From positions 1 through 64,000 of the forward strand of contig JAAEAF010001072.1 in NCBI GenBank assembly GCA_011037195.1: a stretch of DNA of 64,000 bases, read 5' to 3'. This DNA comes from Triatoma infestans. Lineage: Eukaryota; Arthropoda; Insecta; Hemiptera; Reduviidae. A program made the position numbers and the translations under genes. Under the pieces are notes generated by a model. It saw only the letters and a list, made by a program, of their open reading frames with translations. It made no database searches and was not told where the DNA came from. Shown piece after piece: positions 1-10,327 of this stretch (its first letter is position 1; the number at the start of each line of letters is the position of its first letter).

Positions 1-348
1 TATAATGTGAAAACAACTTGCTTAACTTGAAATTTATAAGAGATACAATTCTTTACATTGATTAATTTGCCTGGTATGTGATATGAGAAATGTGATCAAT
101 ATTACTGATCTTGTACATAGTATACAAAGTTTAAAGAAAATCGTTTGAACTGTTTACCGATAGAGAAAGTCACAACAAACCGGAAAAACTTTCCATTGTA
201 TTTCCGGTTAATGGATTTTGCTCGAAACCTTCATTTTACAAACGGTTGTAGTATCTAAAAGGAGTTTTAGCTTCGTGCGATTTTTGCGTGGCTTATATTT
301 TCGGTGAATACTCAATTTTGAAAATTTGACAACATTAAGAGAAAGTAA
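1..348 (-). repeat. Family A copy, minus strand, runs off the window start
   Basis: Read on the minus strand it ends (right side) in the family 5' end, AAGAGAAAGTAA at 337-348, preceded by the conserved aligned words for TTTCGGTGAATACTCAATTTTG and GGATTTTGCTCGAAACCTTC. The part left of base 1 is not seen. The first 60 bases correspond to the inner module. Confidence 0.65.
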
Positions 349-1177
349 AAAAAAAATATAGCCTTCAAAACAACCAGCATTACAAAAAAATTAATAAAAA
401 AAATCGTGACATATCCTGCTATAGGTCGATTTTTAAATTGAACTCCTCCTATTTATAAAATCCACCGTTAGCGGGCACAGCTGTAGAGTTTAGTGTAGTG
501 CTTCTTTTATTGTTCAAACAGCTTTTCAATATATTTTAAATTCCATTTGCTAAGGAAGCAGAAAATACAGAAGAATTCAAATGATATCGGAGAAAATGTA
601 TTGATGTATCAGATTGCTTTGAAATCTTTTATTGGAAACTGAAATAGGTTATACAATTCCAATTGTGATGAATTCCTTACTTGGTTTAAGTTTCTTTTTC
701 TTTATTTTATTTTTAGATTTCTATTTGTAGCTTTCTTCTTTATTATTTTAAATTTATAATTATTTATAGCTATTTTAATTTATAACTGAAGTAACAAATT
801 ATGAAAGTTATATAGTAATAAATATTTTATTATATGGGAGGGTAGGGTAGAGGATTATTTAATTAAAATTCCCCTCGCAAAATATAATTCAGTCTAAAAA
901 ATATTATATGTAACATTATATCCTATGTGATCGATACATTGATTATGAATGATTGAATGTTTCGATAAAATATTTAATGTAGTACGTTTTCGAAAATATT
1001 ATTTTGATAAAGTAACATGTTTTTTGTGTGTTTTTTTATAATGTGGATAATATAAATTCTGGAAGGAGAGATATTTGGTGTGTATATGTATTCGTACTTT
1101 ATGAAGAATTTCAATTAAATAAATAAATTGAAATATTTCCTCCTTAGCTTGCGAAATTATATATAGTATTCACAGAA
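349..1177. other. AT-rich unique stretch, no feature seen
   Basis: No open frame of note and no recognisable repeat beyond short A and T runs. It lies between two minus-strand family A copies. A short G-rich patch (GGGAGGGTAGGGTAGAGG near 836-853) stands out but matches nothing here. Confidence 0.4.
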
Positions 1178-1768
1178 CTTTCTCTTACTGCAATTAATAA
1201 GATTTAATAAATAATTTTTCTCTGAAATTGCCACGTTTACAATGATTAGTCGGGCTGGCCGTGTGACAGAGATATACTGAGCGGACTTGTGTGGAGCACC
1301 TTCCATCCATACCAACAAAACTTGCAGAGATTAAATTTGAAGCTGACAGACCCCCACTACCCCCTATCCCTCTAAAATTAATTTTTTTCCGGAAAAATGT
1401 TCTAAATAAAAGTTATACATTTTTATCTGAGCAGGAAGCTTTCCAAGTTTAAGAAAGCCGTTGTGAGCTGTTCACGAGAAACTAAAAAAAAAAACATTAA
1501 ATAATGACTTAGTTCCGGTTGATGGGTTTTGCCCGAAATCTTGTGTCTAATGTGGATATACTGCCTAAACGGATATCTGGTTTGAGCTTCCTGCAACTTT
1601 TCGTTTTTGACATATACTGCTAACCACACACACACACACACACACCATTCGTTAAAAATATTTTTTTCGTATTCAGGGAATTCCAAAACATGCATTTCCG
1701 GTGGAAACTCAATTTCAAAGATTTGGCCCGATCGCAATACTTCCTCTTACTAGAGTAAGAGAAAGTAA
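1178..1768 (-). repeat. Family A copy, minus strand, both ends present (about 590 bp)
   Basis: The left end has ACTTTCTCTTACTG (1178-1191), the inverted 3' motif without its outer hairpin. The right end has the complete 5' hairpin ACTTCCTCTTACTAGAGTAAGAGAAAGT read on the + strand (1739-1766). It carries one inner module (CCGGAAAAATG near 1390), the TTGATGGGTTTTGCCCGAAA word near 1518 and a (CA)n run at 1625-1645. It is shorter than 900-bp copies because the second module is missing. Confidence 0.8.
1625..1645. repeat. (CA)n microsatellite inside family A copy
   Basis: About ten CA units at the place where many family A copies carry a (TG)n or (CA)n tract, just inside the 5' third. The tract seems to be a hot spot of the family rather than an independent locus. 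Confidence 0.9.
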
Positions 1769-2199
1769 TAAAAAAGATCACATATTTGGAGTCCTTGAGT
1801 CCATAATTAAGTATGTTACTCGTATCATTTGGAATGTTCTTTTCTATCTTTCGCACTTTCCAGGACAAGTACTATTCAAGTGGGTGGGGTATGTTAAAGT
1901 TGTCATCCTTTATATACAGGGAGGGGCTACAAATCTACTCTCCCCTAAAAGTTCTGTTGTGGACCCCCACTGGATATCATGGGTTGCACAGATAATGGTG
2001 CACGTTTGTTTGTATGGTGTAGATTTTACTCATTTTTATTGAGTGTATGGTATGTGAGTTGGAGTTGAACTGAGTAAGTCTAAAGTAGAAGGAACCTGTG
2101 CAAATGTTGTTCAGTGTATTTTAGAAGAGGTACCCGCAGATCGCCAAAATCACGGAAAAAGCGGCTAGACATTGCCCTCTCCAGATGCTTGTGTGCAAG

Positions 2200-3033
2200 T
2201 ACGCTAAATCCTAGTACTTATCTATAGGTCTGCAGAATCTAAGTTTAGTGCCCAAATCGCTGGGAAGGGTGTCAGATGTAAAGGCGTTGTTCGTATCTAA
2301 GGCCAAGCACGTTGATATCTCCAAAGAAGTCCTATACTCGAATATGCTAGTTGTATTTGGTCTCCATATACGATTACTAATATTAGTATGACTGAGAAAA
2401 TACAAACAAAATTCTTAAAACTAGTCTATTTCCGTTGTCGATATCCTAAAAAAATTTCTATAAATCTGGCTTCACTAGGCGAACGAAGAAACACTGCTGA
2501 TTTACTTTTTCTGCATGGTCTCCTCAATAATAATATAGATTCTTCAGAACTATTATCCTTTATCAGTTTCAATGTCCCATCCGTTTCTACCCGTAACACT
2601 CGTTTATTTTATCAACACTTCTCTCGCCCTAACTACATCTTTCACTCACCAGTCAATAGAATGATGTACCTAGCAAACAGTCTGCCTGAGAATTTTGACC
2701 TAAACAATATAACAAAAACTAATTTAAAGAAAATTCTAAGTTCTCTAGAGATTAAGTACCGCAATATTAAATAAAATCTGCTCACGATTAATTTTCACCT
2801 AACATAAACTAATTTATTGTATATTTTATAATTTATATTTTTATTGTTACTTTATATAATACGTAGCATAACATTTTCTGCAATTTATTATTATTTCATC
2901 TTCTTAGTTCTTATTAGAAACTATTTTATTTTGTATTACTTTCTTCTCTTCGTGCAAGGGCAATTGATGGTTTTGTGTATTTTATTATTATGTAAAATGG
3001 GCATTGCCCGTATAAATAAATAAATAAATAAAA
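2200..3033 (+). mobile_element. 5'-truncated non-LTR retrotransposon, RT C-terminus and 3' UTR
   Basis: The frame 2331-2774 encodes the thumb and C-terminal region of a non-LTR reverse transcriptase: the LEYASCIWSPY block (about 2337-2369), then QTKFLK, then a stretch reading ADLLFLHGLLNN typical of this region, ending at a stop at 2772-2774. Upstream, another frame reads LGRVSDVKALF (about 2257-2290), the usual preceding motif, so at least one frameshift and a stop (2313) break the gene. After the ORF come 240 bases of 3' UTR and the tail GGCATTGCCCGTATAAATAA with (TAAA)n to about 3033. The same tail word occurs near 37710. The catalytic YxDD part is absent. It is a dead fragment. Confidence 0.75.
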
Positions 3034-3478
3034 TAAGTGTTCATCTACTTCATTCCATTGGTAAATAATACTAAGATGACTATTATTACATCACAAATGT
3101 AAGAAACCCCTCTAGTGCTAATGAATACATACCCACCAGTAATTATACTTCATTTTAATTATCATGCCCCAAAATAATGTAATTTGTATGCACATTTTAT
3201 TTAATTACGATCAGCAAAAATACTCCCTCTCCCACAAAAAACTATATTACACAGTTAGCATTGTTTAAAATCAGCTGAATTCACCCCTCTCACTTCTTCA
3301 CTAGTTTGTTTTGTCTCTAGCCCTGTTCTTAATTAACTGGTGAAAATTATCTGTTATTGTGCGCATACAAGGTGGCTGTGGCTGGCGGGAAACCATCTAA
3401 GCGGGCGGCGGGAATACTCACTTTAATTTTCATTCTGTTATTTAAAAGAATGGGAAAGAAACAAACAAAAAAACAACC
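3034..3478. other. Unique stretch between non-LTR tail and a duplicated block
   Basis: It has no coding support. The 3360-3420 part is unusually GC-rich for this window (GGTGGCTGTGGCTGGCGGG and following). ORFs on both strands across 3347-3640 are overlapping shadows without recognisable domains. Confidence 0.3.
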
Positions 3479-3691
3479 TGCCGTCATTATTATTGTCGTG
3501 AAGGGTTCATTAGCGCTAATTTCTATCGAACAGCCGCTACCGCCAAAAACCCACCTTCCCGCCATTACACGGTGCGCTTCTCTCCGCTGCTCCAATTTTT
3601 TGTTTTTATCGTGACGTTTATATTCAGGAGGCTGTGCCACGGTTTTCTAGCAGTGTCGTTGAATTAATGGGCGTTGCCAAGCTCTATTTTA
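3479..3691 (+). repeat. Direct duplication of about 200 bp, copy 1
   Basis: The block starting GCCGTCATTATTATTGTCGT and ending GCCAAGCTCTATTTT recurs at 4294-4491 with scattered substitutions and a small deletion. Shared words include GGGTTCATTAGCGC, TTTCTATCGAACAGCC, CCCGCCATTACACGG and GTGACGTTTATATTCAG. It has no coding signature. It could be a diverged interspersed repeat or a local duplication. Confidence 0.75.
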
Positions 3692-4127
3692 TTTATCTTA
3701 TTTCCTCTTTAAACCCCCACTTCTTTTAACTTTTTCCTTGCTTTCTTTGGTGTCAGGAGGGAGGGAGCACATAAATCTTTTTAGATTTTTCTTCGTGAAA
3801 GTTTATTTCATTATTCAAATTTTCGCATTTCCTTAATGTTTTTACTCAAATAACTTAATTATAATATTCTTTTTTTTCCTTTTATCGCTATTAGAGGAAG
3901 TATTATGATCCTATCATATTTACACCGAGAATGTTTGAGGCCCTTTGAATAAAAAAATGTAAAAAACAAATCTCGTCTCAAATATTTAAACATTTTTTTT
4001 TAATCGGTTACTAAGGGAATATTTAATGGTTTAAATTTTATCTGAATGGACGCGAAATAATCAGCTGTAACATGCGTTTGAAGCATTTGGTTTTGGTATG
4101 AGATCATATGTAGTGGTTTTCTTTTCT
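3692..4127. other. AT-rich stretch, nothing recognised
   Basis: Long T and A runs; no open frame, no family A words. It separates the two copies of the 200-bp block together with the SINE that follows. Confidence 0.3.
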
Positions 4128-4293
4128 TTAAGGCGCGTCAACATCAGTGGTCATTGGCGCCCGTTTCTCAGTGCACGGCCGAAACGGATTGCGTTCCACC
4201 TTAGTAGAAGGCAGTGAGCTGGGAGAGGCTCGTAGGAAGAGAAAAGACGTAAAGTCAGCATTACTGGACTTGCACCCAGGGAGGCACCAGGAT
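4128..4293 (-). mobile_element. tRNA-derived SINE, minus strand, head truncated
   Basis: Read on the minus strand it contains a decayed B-box-like segment (CCTGGGTGCAAGTCC, 4266-4280 on +), then the shared body including CAGCTCACTG and GTGCACTGAGAA, and ends GTTGACGCGCCTTAAA near 4130. The same body occurs in the SINE at 7479-7868, and the core GTGCACTGAGAA also occurs at 57968-58160. The A box is missing: the head abuts copy 2 of the 200-bp block at 4294. Confidence 0.65.
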
Positions 4294-4491
4294 TTGCCGT
4301 TATTATTATTGTTGTAAAAAGGGTTCATTAGCGCCAATTTCTATCGAACAGCCACTACCGCCAAAAACCTCCTTCCCGCCATTACACGGTACGCTTCTCT
4401 CTGCTACTTGTGACGTTTATATTCAGAAGGCTGTGTCACAGTTTTCTAGCAGTGACATTGAATTAATGGATGCTGCCAAGCTCTATTTAGA
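4294..4491 (+). repeat. Direct duplication of about 200 bp, copy 2
   Basis: Second copy of the 3479-3691 block, same orientation, about 815 bp downstream. It lacks the CAATTTTTTGTTTTTATC segment present in copy 1 and carries several substitutions. Its left end touches the SINE head, so the SINE may have inserted at or near its boundary. Confidence 0.75.
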
Positions 4492-5529
4492 GCTAATCCC
4501 TTCTATGATGTAGTGTTGTAATTCATTGTTCAGACAAATTTTTGTGTTCTTCGAGTTATTATCGGCTAACTAGAGATTATTTCTTACTCGTACTCTTTCT
4601 CTCAATCTCTCTGTCTCTCTCTCTTTCTTTTGTCTGTATGTATGTATCAACAAAATGTCTGATGCGTGGTGTGTAGTGCGCGACAGAAACATTTGAGAGA
4701 GTATCACCATCTTGATATCCTTACACTGACAATGGTTGAAAATCCGAAACCGATCAAGAACAATAAAAATAATCATGCTATGACGAACGCAATCCCAGAT
4801 CCATTCAGCATTGTTGATCCAACCACATATTCAACTAAATATCTCATTTACGAAAAATCTTGGAAAGTTTAAATTTAATAACCCATTTTTTTTACCAATA
4901 TCACATTTTGCAGATGTGATAGTTTCGAGGTCAGATCCTCAATTAGAAGTGCAACTTTACTAATTTTGTTTTTCCGCTATTTTTTAAAAAAGCACGTAAA
5001 TATACGTATATACCATAAAAATAAAATTAAATATCTATTAATTAGCAACAGAAAACTTTTAGTACAAATGACAACATAAACTAACCTAATCTAAAGTGCT
5101 CAACTTAAACATCACATTTTTCAAGGAAAATTAATTTTTTGAGGGTTTTCGGGCACCAACAACGTTAAACTTTCCTCTTATAGACCCATTTCAATGCACT
5201 GTACGGTTCTAATCATCCTTATAATATTAAGAATATTAAAAGCATTGCCAGTATTCCAATGTTGATCAAGATTGGTTTAACCGATACAGAATTGTTTTTT
5301 GAGTAGTATGGAAATCTCTAAAACAGTTAATATGATTTTCTATTGGCTGCACTGCTTAAGGAATCTTTTCCGGAAAATTGATTATGGGTTAGATTTGATG
5401 GGGGAACTAATATTGTAAAATGAATTATAATATTTTTTGGGTTAAATGGAAGCGCTGTCATGCGGCCTACTTTGCACATCCTGATCATAAAACCAATATG
5501 TGTAAAATAAGACTTTCTACCATCTGTAT
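4492..5529. other. Unique AT-rich stretch with family A scraps
   Basis: A (TC)-rich patch at 4585-4630 and ORFs on both strands across 4570-4872 have no recognisable domain. From about 5200 to 5460, weak family A inner words are visible (ATTCCAATGTTGATCAAGATTGG, CTTTTCCGGAAAATTGATT, GTTAAATGGAAGCGC), suggesting an old copy too diverged to bound. Confidence 0.3.
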
Positions 5530-5895
5530 AGTTTTTATTTGTTTATTTATTGAATATTTACACTTGCATGATAGTAAAAATGCAAGAAGTTAATTTGTTA
5601 TAAAGAAAACTGTATCATGTAATGTCACAGAGGCAGTTATCGAGTGCCAACTGATATTAGATATCCAGGAGTTCCAGGGTGCTTTGAATAGAAGGCTTGG
5701 ACCGAGGGGATGTGGATGGATGGATAGGTGACTGTGGAATTTGTTGTATCGGGATTTTGCGAGGTTGTTGGCAAAGAGATCTTCAGGTCGTTGTGAATAG
5801 TGTGGTTAGAGACGTAAAAAGGGGCGTCGGAGGATTTTTGACTGTGGAGGGTTTGAATTCTGTTGAGGTTGGAACGCTTAGTAAGTGCTTTACTC
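5530..5895 (-). mobile_element. Jockey-like non-LTR retrotransposon, 3' fragment
   Basis: On the minus strand two adjacent frames give the C-terminal signature of Jockey-type reverse transcriptases: APFYVSNHTIHNDLKI (about 5785-5830) and, after a frameshift, AKSRYNKFHSHL followed by HPHPL (about 5690-5762). A 3' UTR runs to an A-rich end read as CAATAAATAAACAAATAAAAA near 5531-5555. The catalytic RT domain, endonuclease and 5' part are absent (truncated near 5890). The frameshift makes it non-functional. The apparent + strand ORF at 5697-5924 is a shadow. Confidence 0.65.
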
Positions 5896-5929
5896 TTCTA
5901 GTCCGTCCGTCCAACTTGGAGTGAGCAAT

Positions 5930-6031
5930 GAATGTATCATATACTTCACCATCTACTTCCGGTGAAAACTCAATTTCAATACTATCGCAATACTTCCTCT
6001 TACTAGGGGCACTAGGAATAAGGGGAAGTAA
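5930..6031 (-). repeat. Family A 5' end fragment, minus strand
   Basis: It carries CTTCCGGTGAAAACTCAATTTC and CGCAATACTTCCTCTTACTAG, ending GGGGAAGTAA at 6022-6031. The hairpin's right arm is altered and the loop is lengthened (GGGGCACTAGGAATA). Confidence 0.65.
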
Positions 6032-7344
6032 AAATTTAATACGATTGAAAATGTTTTATTTTAAATTAAAAACCTACATATTCGATCACAATCTGAGAGG
6101 AACTACCTAAGGTTCCAGCTCACCTAGAACTTTTCCCCTTTAGTTTTCTTGTCAAAATATTCAAATATAACTCGCGATTGGAAAACGCGACTTTACAGCC
6201 TCTCAGGCTTTATACTAGAAATACTGACATCATTGCTGTAGACCAATCACTAACATCATTGCTATAGACCAATCACTTTTAATTTGAAACAGTTTTACGG
6301 GTAAATTTGGTTTTTTAATTGCAATCTAGACTGCAGCGCTGCGGCCACATGCGGCCTGCAATGAAACAACATTCAGTTAATTGTTCCTAAAAGTACGGCA
6401 CTGTGTCAAGTGCGGCTTCCCCCACCACCTAAATAGTTCAGTGTAACCATATCTTTAGTAAAAATTCCAAGTTTAAAGAAAATTTGTCGTGTGGAGGTTT
6501 CACTTCCATTTCAGATTTTGGTTTTCTATTGCTTTGTCTCTAAACTTTTCTTGGCAGCAGAAAAACTTTGACGCTGTTGATTCTTACCAATGAGAGCAAC
6601 AGGTGGTGTTGGGGAGTATATTTGCTTGGTGTCAGCAATTTATAGTAACTCTGTATTTTGAGAAAGTTTTTTTTTTTTTGCTTGTTACGCCCCCCATCTC
6701 TAAAAAATGTATTCATTTATTAAGATAAGATGATTACATCATAAACTTCTAGGTAATAATTCCCAACAGTTCGTATTTGGTTAGTTAGAAGAACTTTTCC
6801 TTCTTTTTTTAAATAAGAGATTACGTCATTTTTTTGCTGAGTCGTTCTAAAACGTGGTTGTATTTTTTAATGTGAAGAATTTATGTGTTGTCTCTTAGAA
6901 AATAATAAAGAAATGTTGGTGATTCCTCGCCCTCACTCTATCTCTTTCTCACACAGTTACTGTTCACTGCTCTTCTCTTCATTTATGTCAAACAACAGAA
7001 CTTGTTATAAAACGCCACCTTCACAAGTTCTCATAATTCTAAATGATAATTTTTTTCTCTTGAAATAGTCGGTATTTTTAAAAAAAATCTTAATTTCCCC
7101 TCCCCTAATTGTCAGCAGGCGGAGGACGTGGTAAAGTCTGACTAATATTAACTTCTTCAGAACCATCCAACAATGAAATTTCCTAAAGAAATGTTTTAAA
7201 TAAAACTGTTGGACCAAAATGTGTGGGTATTAGTTCTGCAATGCTTACAGAAAACCCTTCTGATCATTTCGAGAAAATCATGCATAAAAAAAAGAAAAAC
7301 CTTCTTCAAAATCGCAATTTACACTTTTACATACACACAGGACA
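6032..7344. other. Unique stretch with a short tandem duplication
   Basis: The unit ACATCATTGCT(G/A)TAGACC occurs twice in tandem, about 28 bases apart, at 6228-6282. The rest holds scattered family A words (GACTGCAGCG and CATGCGGCCTGC, near 6330-6360) but no boundary. ORFs at 6883-7217 on both strands overlap and have no domain. Confidence 0.3.
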
Positions 7345-7478
7345 ATACAGTACAATCCATCAACCGGAAGTGCGACTTTACAGATTAAGTTTTTGAATTT
7401 TTGGAATTTTCTCGGAAACGATTACACCAATTTTCTTTACAGTTTGTACACTATCTAGCTGTACACATCAGTACTTAT

Positions 7479-7868
7479 TATTATTATTATTATTATTATT
7501 TTAATTTAGGGCGCGTCAACAGGGCGCCCGGAGCCTTCTCAGTGCACTGCCGGCTCCGGACAGTGTTTTCTCGTTACAGACAATACTTACTTTCCATCAC
7601 AAACAGTGAGCTGTAGTGGTTCCTAGGAAGAAAAAAATCTAAAGGAAGGTAGCGCACCTGGGCTGAAACCCGGGTCCTCCGCGTGGGAGTCCAGTACGCT
7701 AACCACTTAGCTATTCCCTTCCCTGAAAAGTGGTATTTTAAAGGACAGCCCACAAGCTTTTCTGTCTGCAATTCTGAGAGTTCTATCTTCCCTTACATTC
7801 AATGAATTCAACAGTTATATGTTTTTGAAATGTCATTTATCAAACCACTATTCCCTTCCCTCCATAAA
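7479..7868 (-). mobile_element. tRNA-derived SINE, minus strand, with TACTTAT target duplication
   Basis: On the minus strand an A-box-like TAGCTAAGTGGTTAGCG and a B-box-like GGGTTTCAGCCC lie at about 7665-7715, followed by the SINE body and a 3' tail of (AAT)n at 7479-7502. It is flanked by TACTTAT at 7472-7478 and 7869-7875. About 140 bases lie upstream of the A box, beginning with a second copy of the head word AGGGAAGGGAATAG, so the 5' end may be a partial dimer. The host sequence on both sides is a single family A copy. It is noncoding and would depend on a partner retrotransposon. Confidence 0.7.
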
Positions 7869-8245
7869 TACTTATACTTTTATTTGAAAAATTTTCCCGG
7901 AAAAATTGATTAGGGGGGGTTCTAGGTTACGGTAGTGTTATGCTTTCCTCTAAAGCCTTACTTCAGTAGAATGATGGGTTTCCCCACCTACATGATATTA
8001 ATACACATTAATAGAATTCGAATTTTGTAGAAAATCGGTTTACCGGAAGAGCGGTAGTAACAGACCCCTGTTCGTTAGTTTAAATTTAAATTGGCACAAG
8101 CTATGTTGGTTTTGACAAAGAGCGCTCCACATAAGGCCGCAGGTATACAAGTAAAATACCCACCATCATTTTTATGCCCAGGCCAACTAAATATTGAAAC
8201 GTTACAATTTTAATGAAAATTTCTTGATTAAATTATATTAATTAG

Positions 8246-8521
8246 TTTACAGTTTGTTATATAATTTGGCCTTTATTTTTATTTTATTAGTGTTCTATTA
8301 AAGTGTTATTTTATTAGTGTTTTATTTTTTATTAGTGTTTTATTAGTGTGTTATTAATACTACTATTCATATAATTCTCTGCGTAATTTATTTAACTGAA
8401 TTTACGTCTTTTATTTTCTATTAGCCGCCTCCAGCAGACGGCACTGCCATGCTGTTCACGTTTTGTCTTTATTACTTTTGTATATATTATATTTATTTTA
8501 AATAAAGGTTATCAATAATAA
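8246..8521 (+). mobile_element. 276-bp retroposed insert with TAATTAG target duplication
   Basis: The insert interrupts a family A copy between TAATTAG (8239-8245) and TAATTAG (8522-8528). Its end has AATAAAGG followed by an AATAATAATA tail, as for a retroposed 3' end. Inside are about five imperfect TTTTATTAGTG units (8278-8352) and a GC-richer patch GCCGCCTCCAGCAGACGGC. It has no coding content. It is probably a truncated non-LTR or SINE; the family is not recognised. Confidence 0.5.
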
Positions 8522-8563
8522 TAATTAGAGGCAGAGAAAGTCGTGTGTTTCACATCGGATTTC

Positions 8564-9195
8564 TTTTTTTAATCAGAACATTATGTGCTAATGTGTAGAG
8601 AAAGAAAAGAACATGTGCGCTTTTTTTTATAAAGTATGGTACAAACCATACTCTGCGGGTCATTTTTATGACGCGATGAGCCAAAGTGAAGTGGAGATTT
8701 ATTTGTAACGAGCCGCGTACAACCCAACCAACCAACTCACTAGTTTGGACGATGACTATAATAGTAAAGAGTGGGGATGAGTGCGGTGAAGTGGCCTCTT
8801 AGTGAACACAGTGAATGTGTGTGTGTTTGTTTGTAGTACTGTGAGGAGGTACAGTAGTGGTAGTGGGAGTATTGTGGAACAGTCTGCTGTGAGCAGTACG
8901 CGGTGACGGAGCAACTCTACCGGTGGTGGAACGAGAGAAACCGGCCTAGTTGTTGTTTTGGGCCGAGAAAAAAAAAATTGCAACCTGTGTGAGGTTATTC
9001 GGTAACAAAAGGCAGCGTGAATTTTTTTATTTGATCAGTTATGGAACAAATCACGGCACATCTTGATGTTGTTTTCTATGTTGTGAAAAGTTTATATCAA
9101 TTTTTGAAGTGTTGTTAATAAAAAGAGCAGAAAAGTTTTTTTTTTATTCAGTGTAGTTTTTCTTCGGGAAATTCATCAGGAAATTAAAATTAAAA
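8564..9195 (+). promoter_or_regulatory. Putative promoter and 5' UTR of the split host gene
   Basis: This stretch follows a family A 3' terminus (to about 8563) and precedes the candidate start codon at 9196. It shows no homology to the repeats of the window and is richer in G and C than its surroundings around 8860-8970. Arthropod initiator-like TCAGT motifs occur at 9035-9039 and 9148-9152; either could mark a start site, but no TATA box or downstream element is convincing. It contains one short upstream ORF. The promoter role is inferred only from position. Confidence 0.3.
9041..9118 (+). CDS. Possible upstream ORF in the 5' leader (25 codons)
   Basis: An ATG at 9041 opens 25 codons that end at TAA 9116-9118, 77 bases before the candidate main start. 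It matters only if transcription begins upstream of it; a start at the TCAGT near 9148 would exclude it from the mRNA. The context of this ATG (GTTATGG) is weaker than that of the main start. If transcribed, it could dampen translation of the main frame. This is inference from spacing, with no sign of conservation available. Confidence 0.15.
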   Translation: MEQITAHLDVVFYVVKSLYQFLKCC

Positions 9196-9283
9196 ATGGC
9201 ACACAAAAGAGTTTGGCAGTCGTTGGTTAGAAGAAAGAAGAAATCGAGTATGTCAACACCGAGTTTAGATTGTGGTTCACACT
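9196..9283 (+). CDS. Candidate first coding exon of an unrecognised host gene
   Basis: ATG at 9196 lies in an A-rich insect-style context (TTAAAAATGGCA). It opens 29 codons plus one base, starting MAHKRVWQSLVRRKKKSS, with a basic RRKKK patch followed by a Ser/Thr-rich stretch. A candidate donor follows (CACT/GTACGT, GT at 9284), leaving the exon in phase 1; without splicing the frame stops at 9309. The exon at 57223-57318 begins in the matching phase. The N-terminus shows no signal peptide or membrane segment; the basic patch could be a membrane-facing or nuclear-targeting stretch. I do not recognise the protein. Start context, donor and absence of repeat homology support it, but a first exon this short could arise by chance. 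Confidence 0.45.
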
Positions 9284-9436
9284 GTACGTATTTTTGTTCT
9301 TTTATTTAAAAAAAAAATCACTTTTATAATCGATTATATGTATCGATCAAAACAAATGAGTCACTCTTGTTTACTATAAAAATCTCCCCAACTGATGTTT
9401 TCATTTATCAATCAATTATTCCGATTTTTGTTTTTT

Positions 9437-10327
9437 TCTTTCACCTCTAATAAAGAGTGAGTATTGCAAATTTTCGAATGTGAGTTTTCACCGAAATACG
9501 TGTTTCTAGCATGAAATATACCGGCTGATTATGAAAAATATGCTTTTAGCGAACATCTGTGTGTGTGCGTATATATATATATATGAGTGTGTGTGTATAG
9601 TGGGTGTGTGGATGGGTGAACCAAATATCTCAAAAACAGCAGGAAGTGGTGTGTAAGAACTTATGGACGTGCGACTTTACTGGATTTTCTTTTGCAGTTT
9701 TACGTGATTTTCTCGAGAACGGTTCCAACGATGTTCTTTAAATTTCGTTTACTATCTACACACCTAAATATCTATCACTTCTAATGAGAAATGGTTTATT
9801 TTTATCGTGGGGGAGGGTTTCTGGGAGATTAGTTACGTTAAGTACAATTTATATTTTCACTACCCATATAATATTAAGATACGTAAGGCATCGCTATTAA
9901 TTCTAAATCTGAAGAAAATCGGTGCGACTTTACAAAATTGTTCTGTGAAAATTGTTGACATTTTCTCGAAAATGAGTAATAACTACGAATTTCTTTAAAC
10001 TTGCAATGTTAACTCCACTGATAAAACACGTATAATTTTTATTTGAATAATTTTTCTAAAAAAATTGATTTTAGCGAGGTTTTGGAGAGCACCTGTCGGT
10101 TGGGTTTAAATTTCAACTGCCACTACAAGCTTTGTTGGTTGAGACAGAGGATATACAAGCCACATAAGTCCTGCTCAGCTATACATAATATATGACCATA
10201 TTTTTTTTTAATGGTAAGCCCAAATAAACTTTTGTAAAGATTGCAATTTTTAAGAAAAACTTGTTAATAATTAAATTGCGTTATTTTACTAAGAGAAAGC
10301 CGTGTGAGTGTTTCACACCAGATTTTT
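9437..10327 (+). repeat. Family A copy, + strand, nearly full length
   Basis: A decayed 5' end (TTTCACCTCTAATAAAGAGTG) is followed by GTTTTCACCGAAATACGTG, a TA/TG tract near 9568-9600, two inner modules (TTTTCTCGAGAACGG at 9709; TTTTCTCGAAAATG at 9961) and the intact 3' end CTAAGAGAAAGCCGTGTGAG plus hairpin at about 10290-10320. It lies just inside the putative intron. Confidence 0.75.

Larger units (their letters stand above)
7345..8563 (+). repeat. Family A copy, + strand, interrupted by two insertions
   Basis: The family sequence begins with CCATCAACCGGAAGTGCGAC (7358-7377) and breaks at 7478 for a SINE. It resumes at 7869 with TACTTATACTTTTATTTGAA, runs through GCGCTCCACATAAGGCCGC to 8245, breaks for a 276-bp insert, and finishes at 8522-8563 with AGAGAAAGTCGTGTG and the 3' hairpin. 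The 5' hairpin is missing. The order of pieces exactly follows uninterrupted copies, which proves that both interruptions are later. Confidence 0.8.

Noticed and set aside
1701..2042. 113-codon + strand ORF
   Set aside because: The first part is the reverse of a family A 5' end and the rest has no domain.
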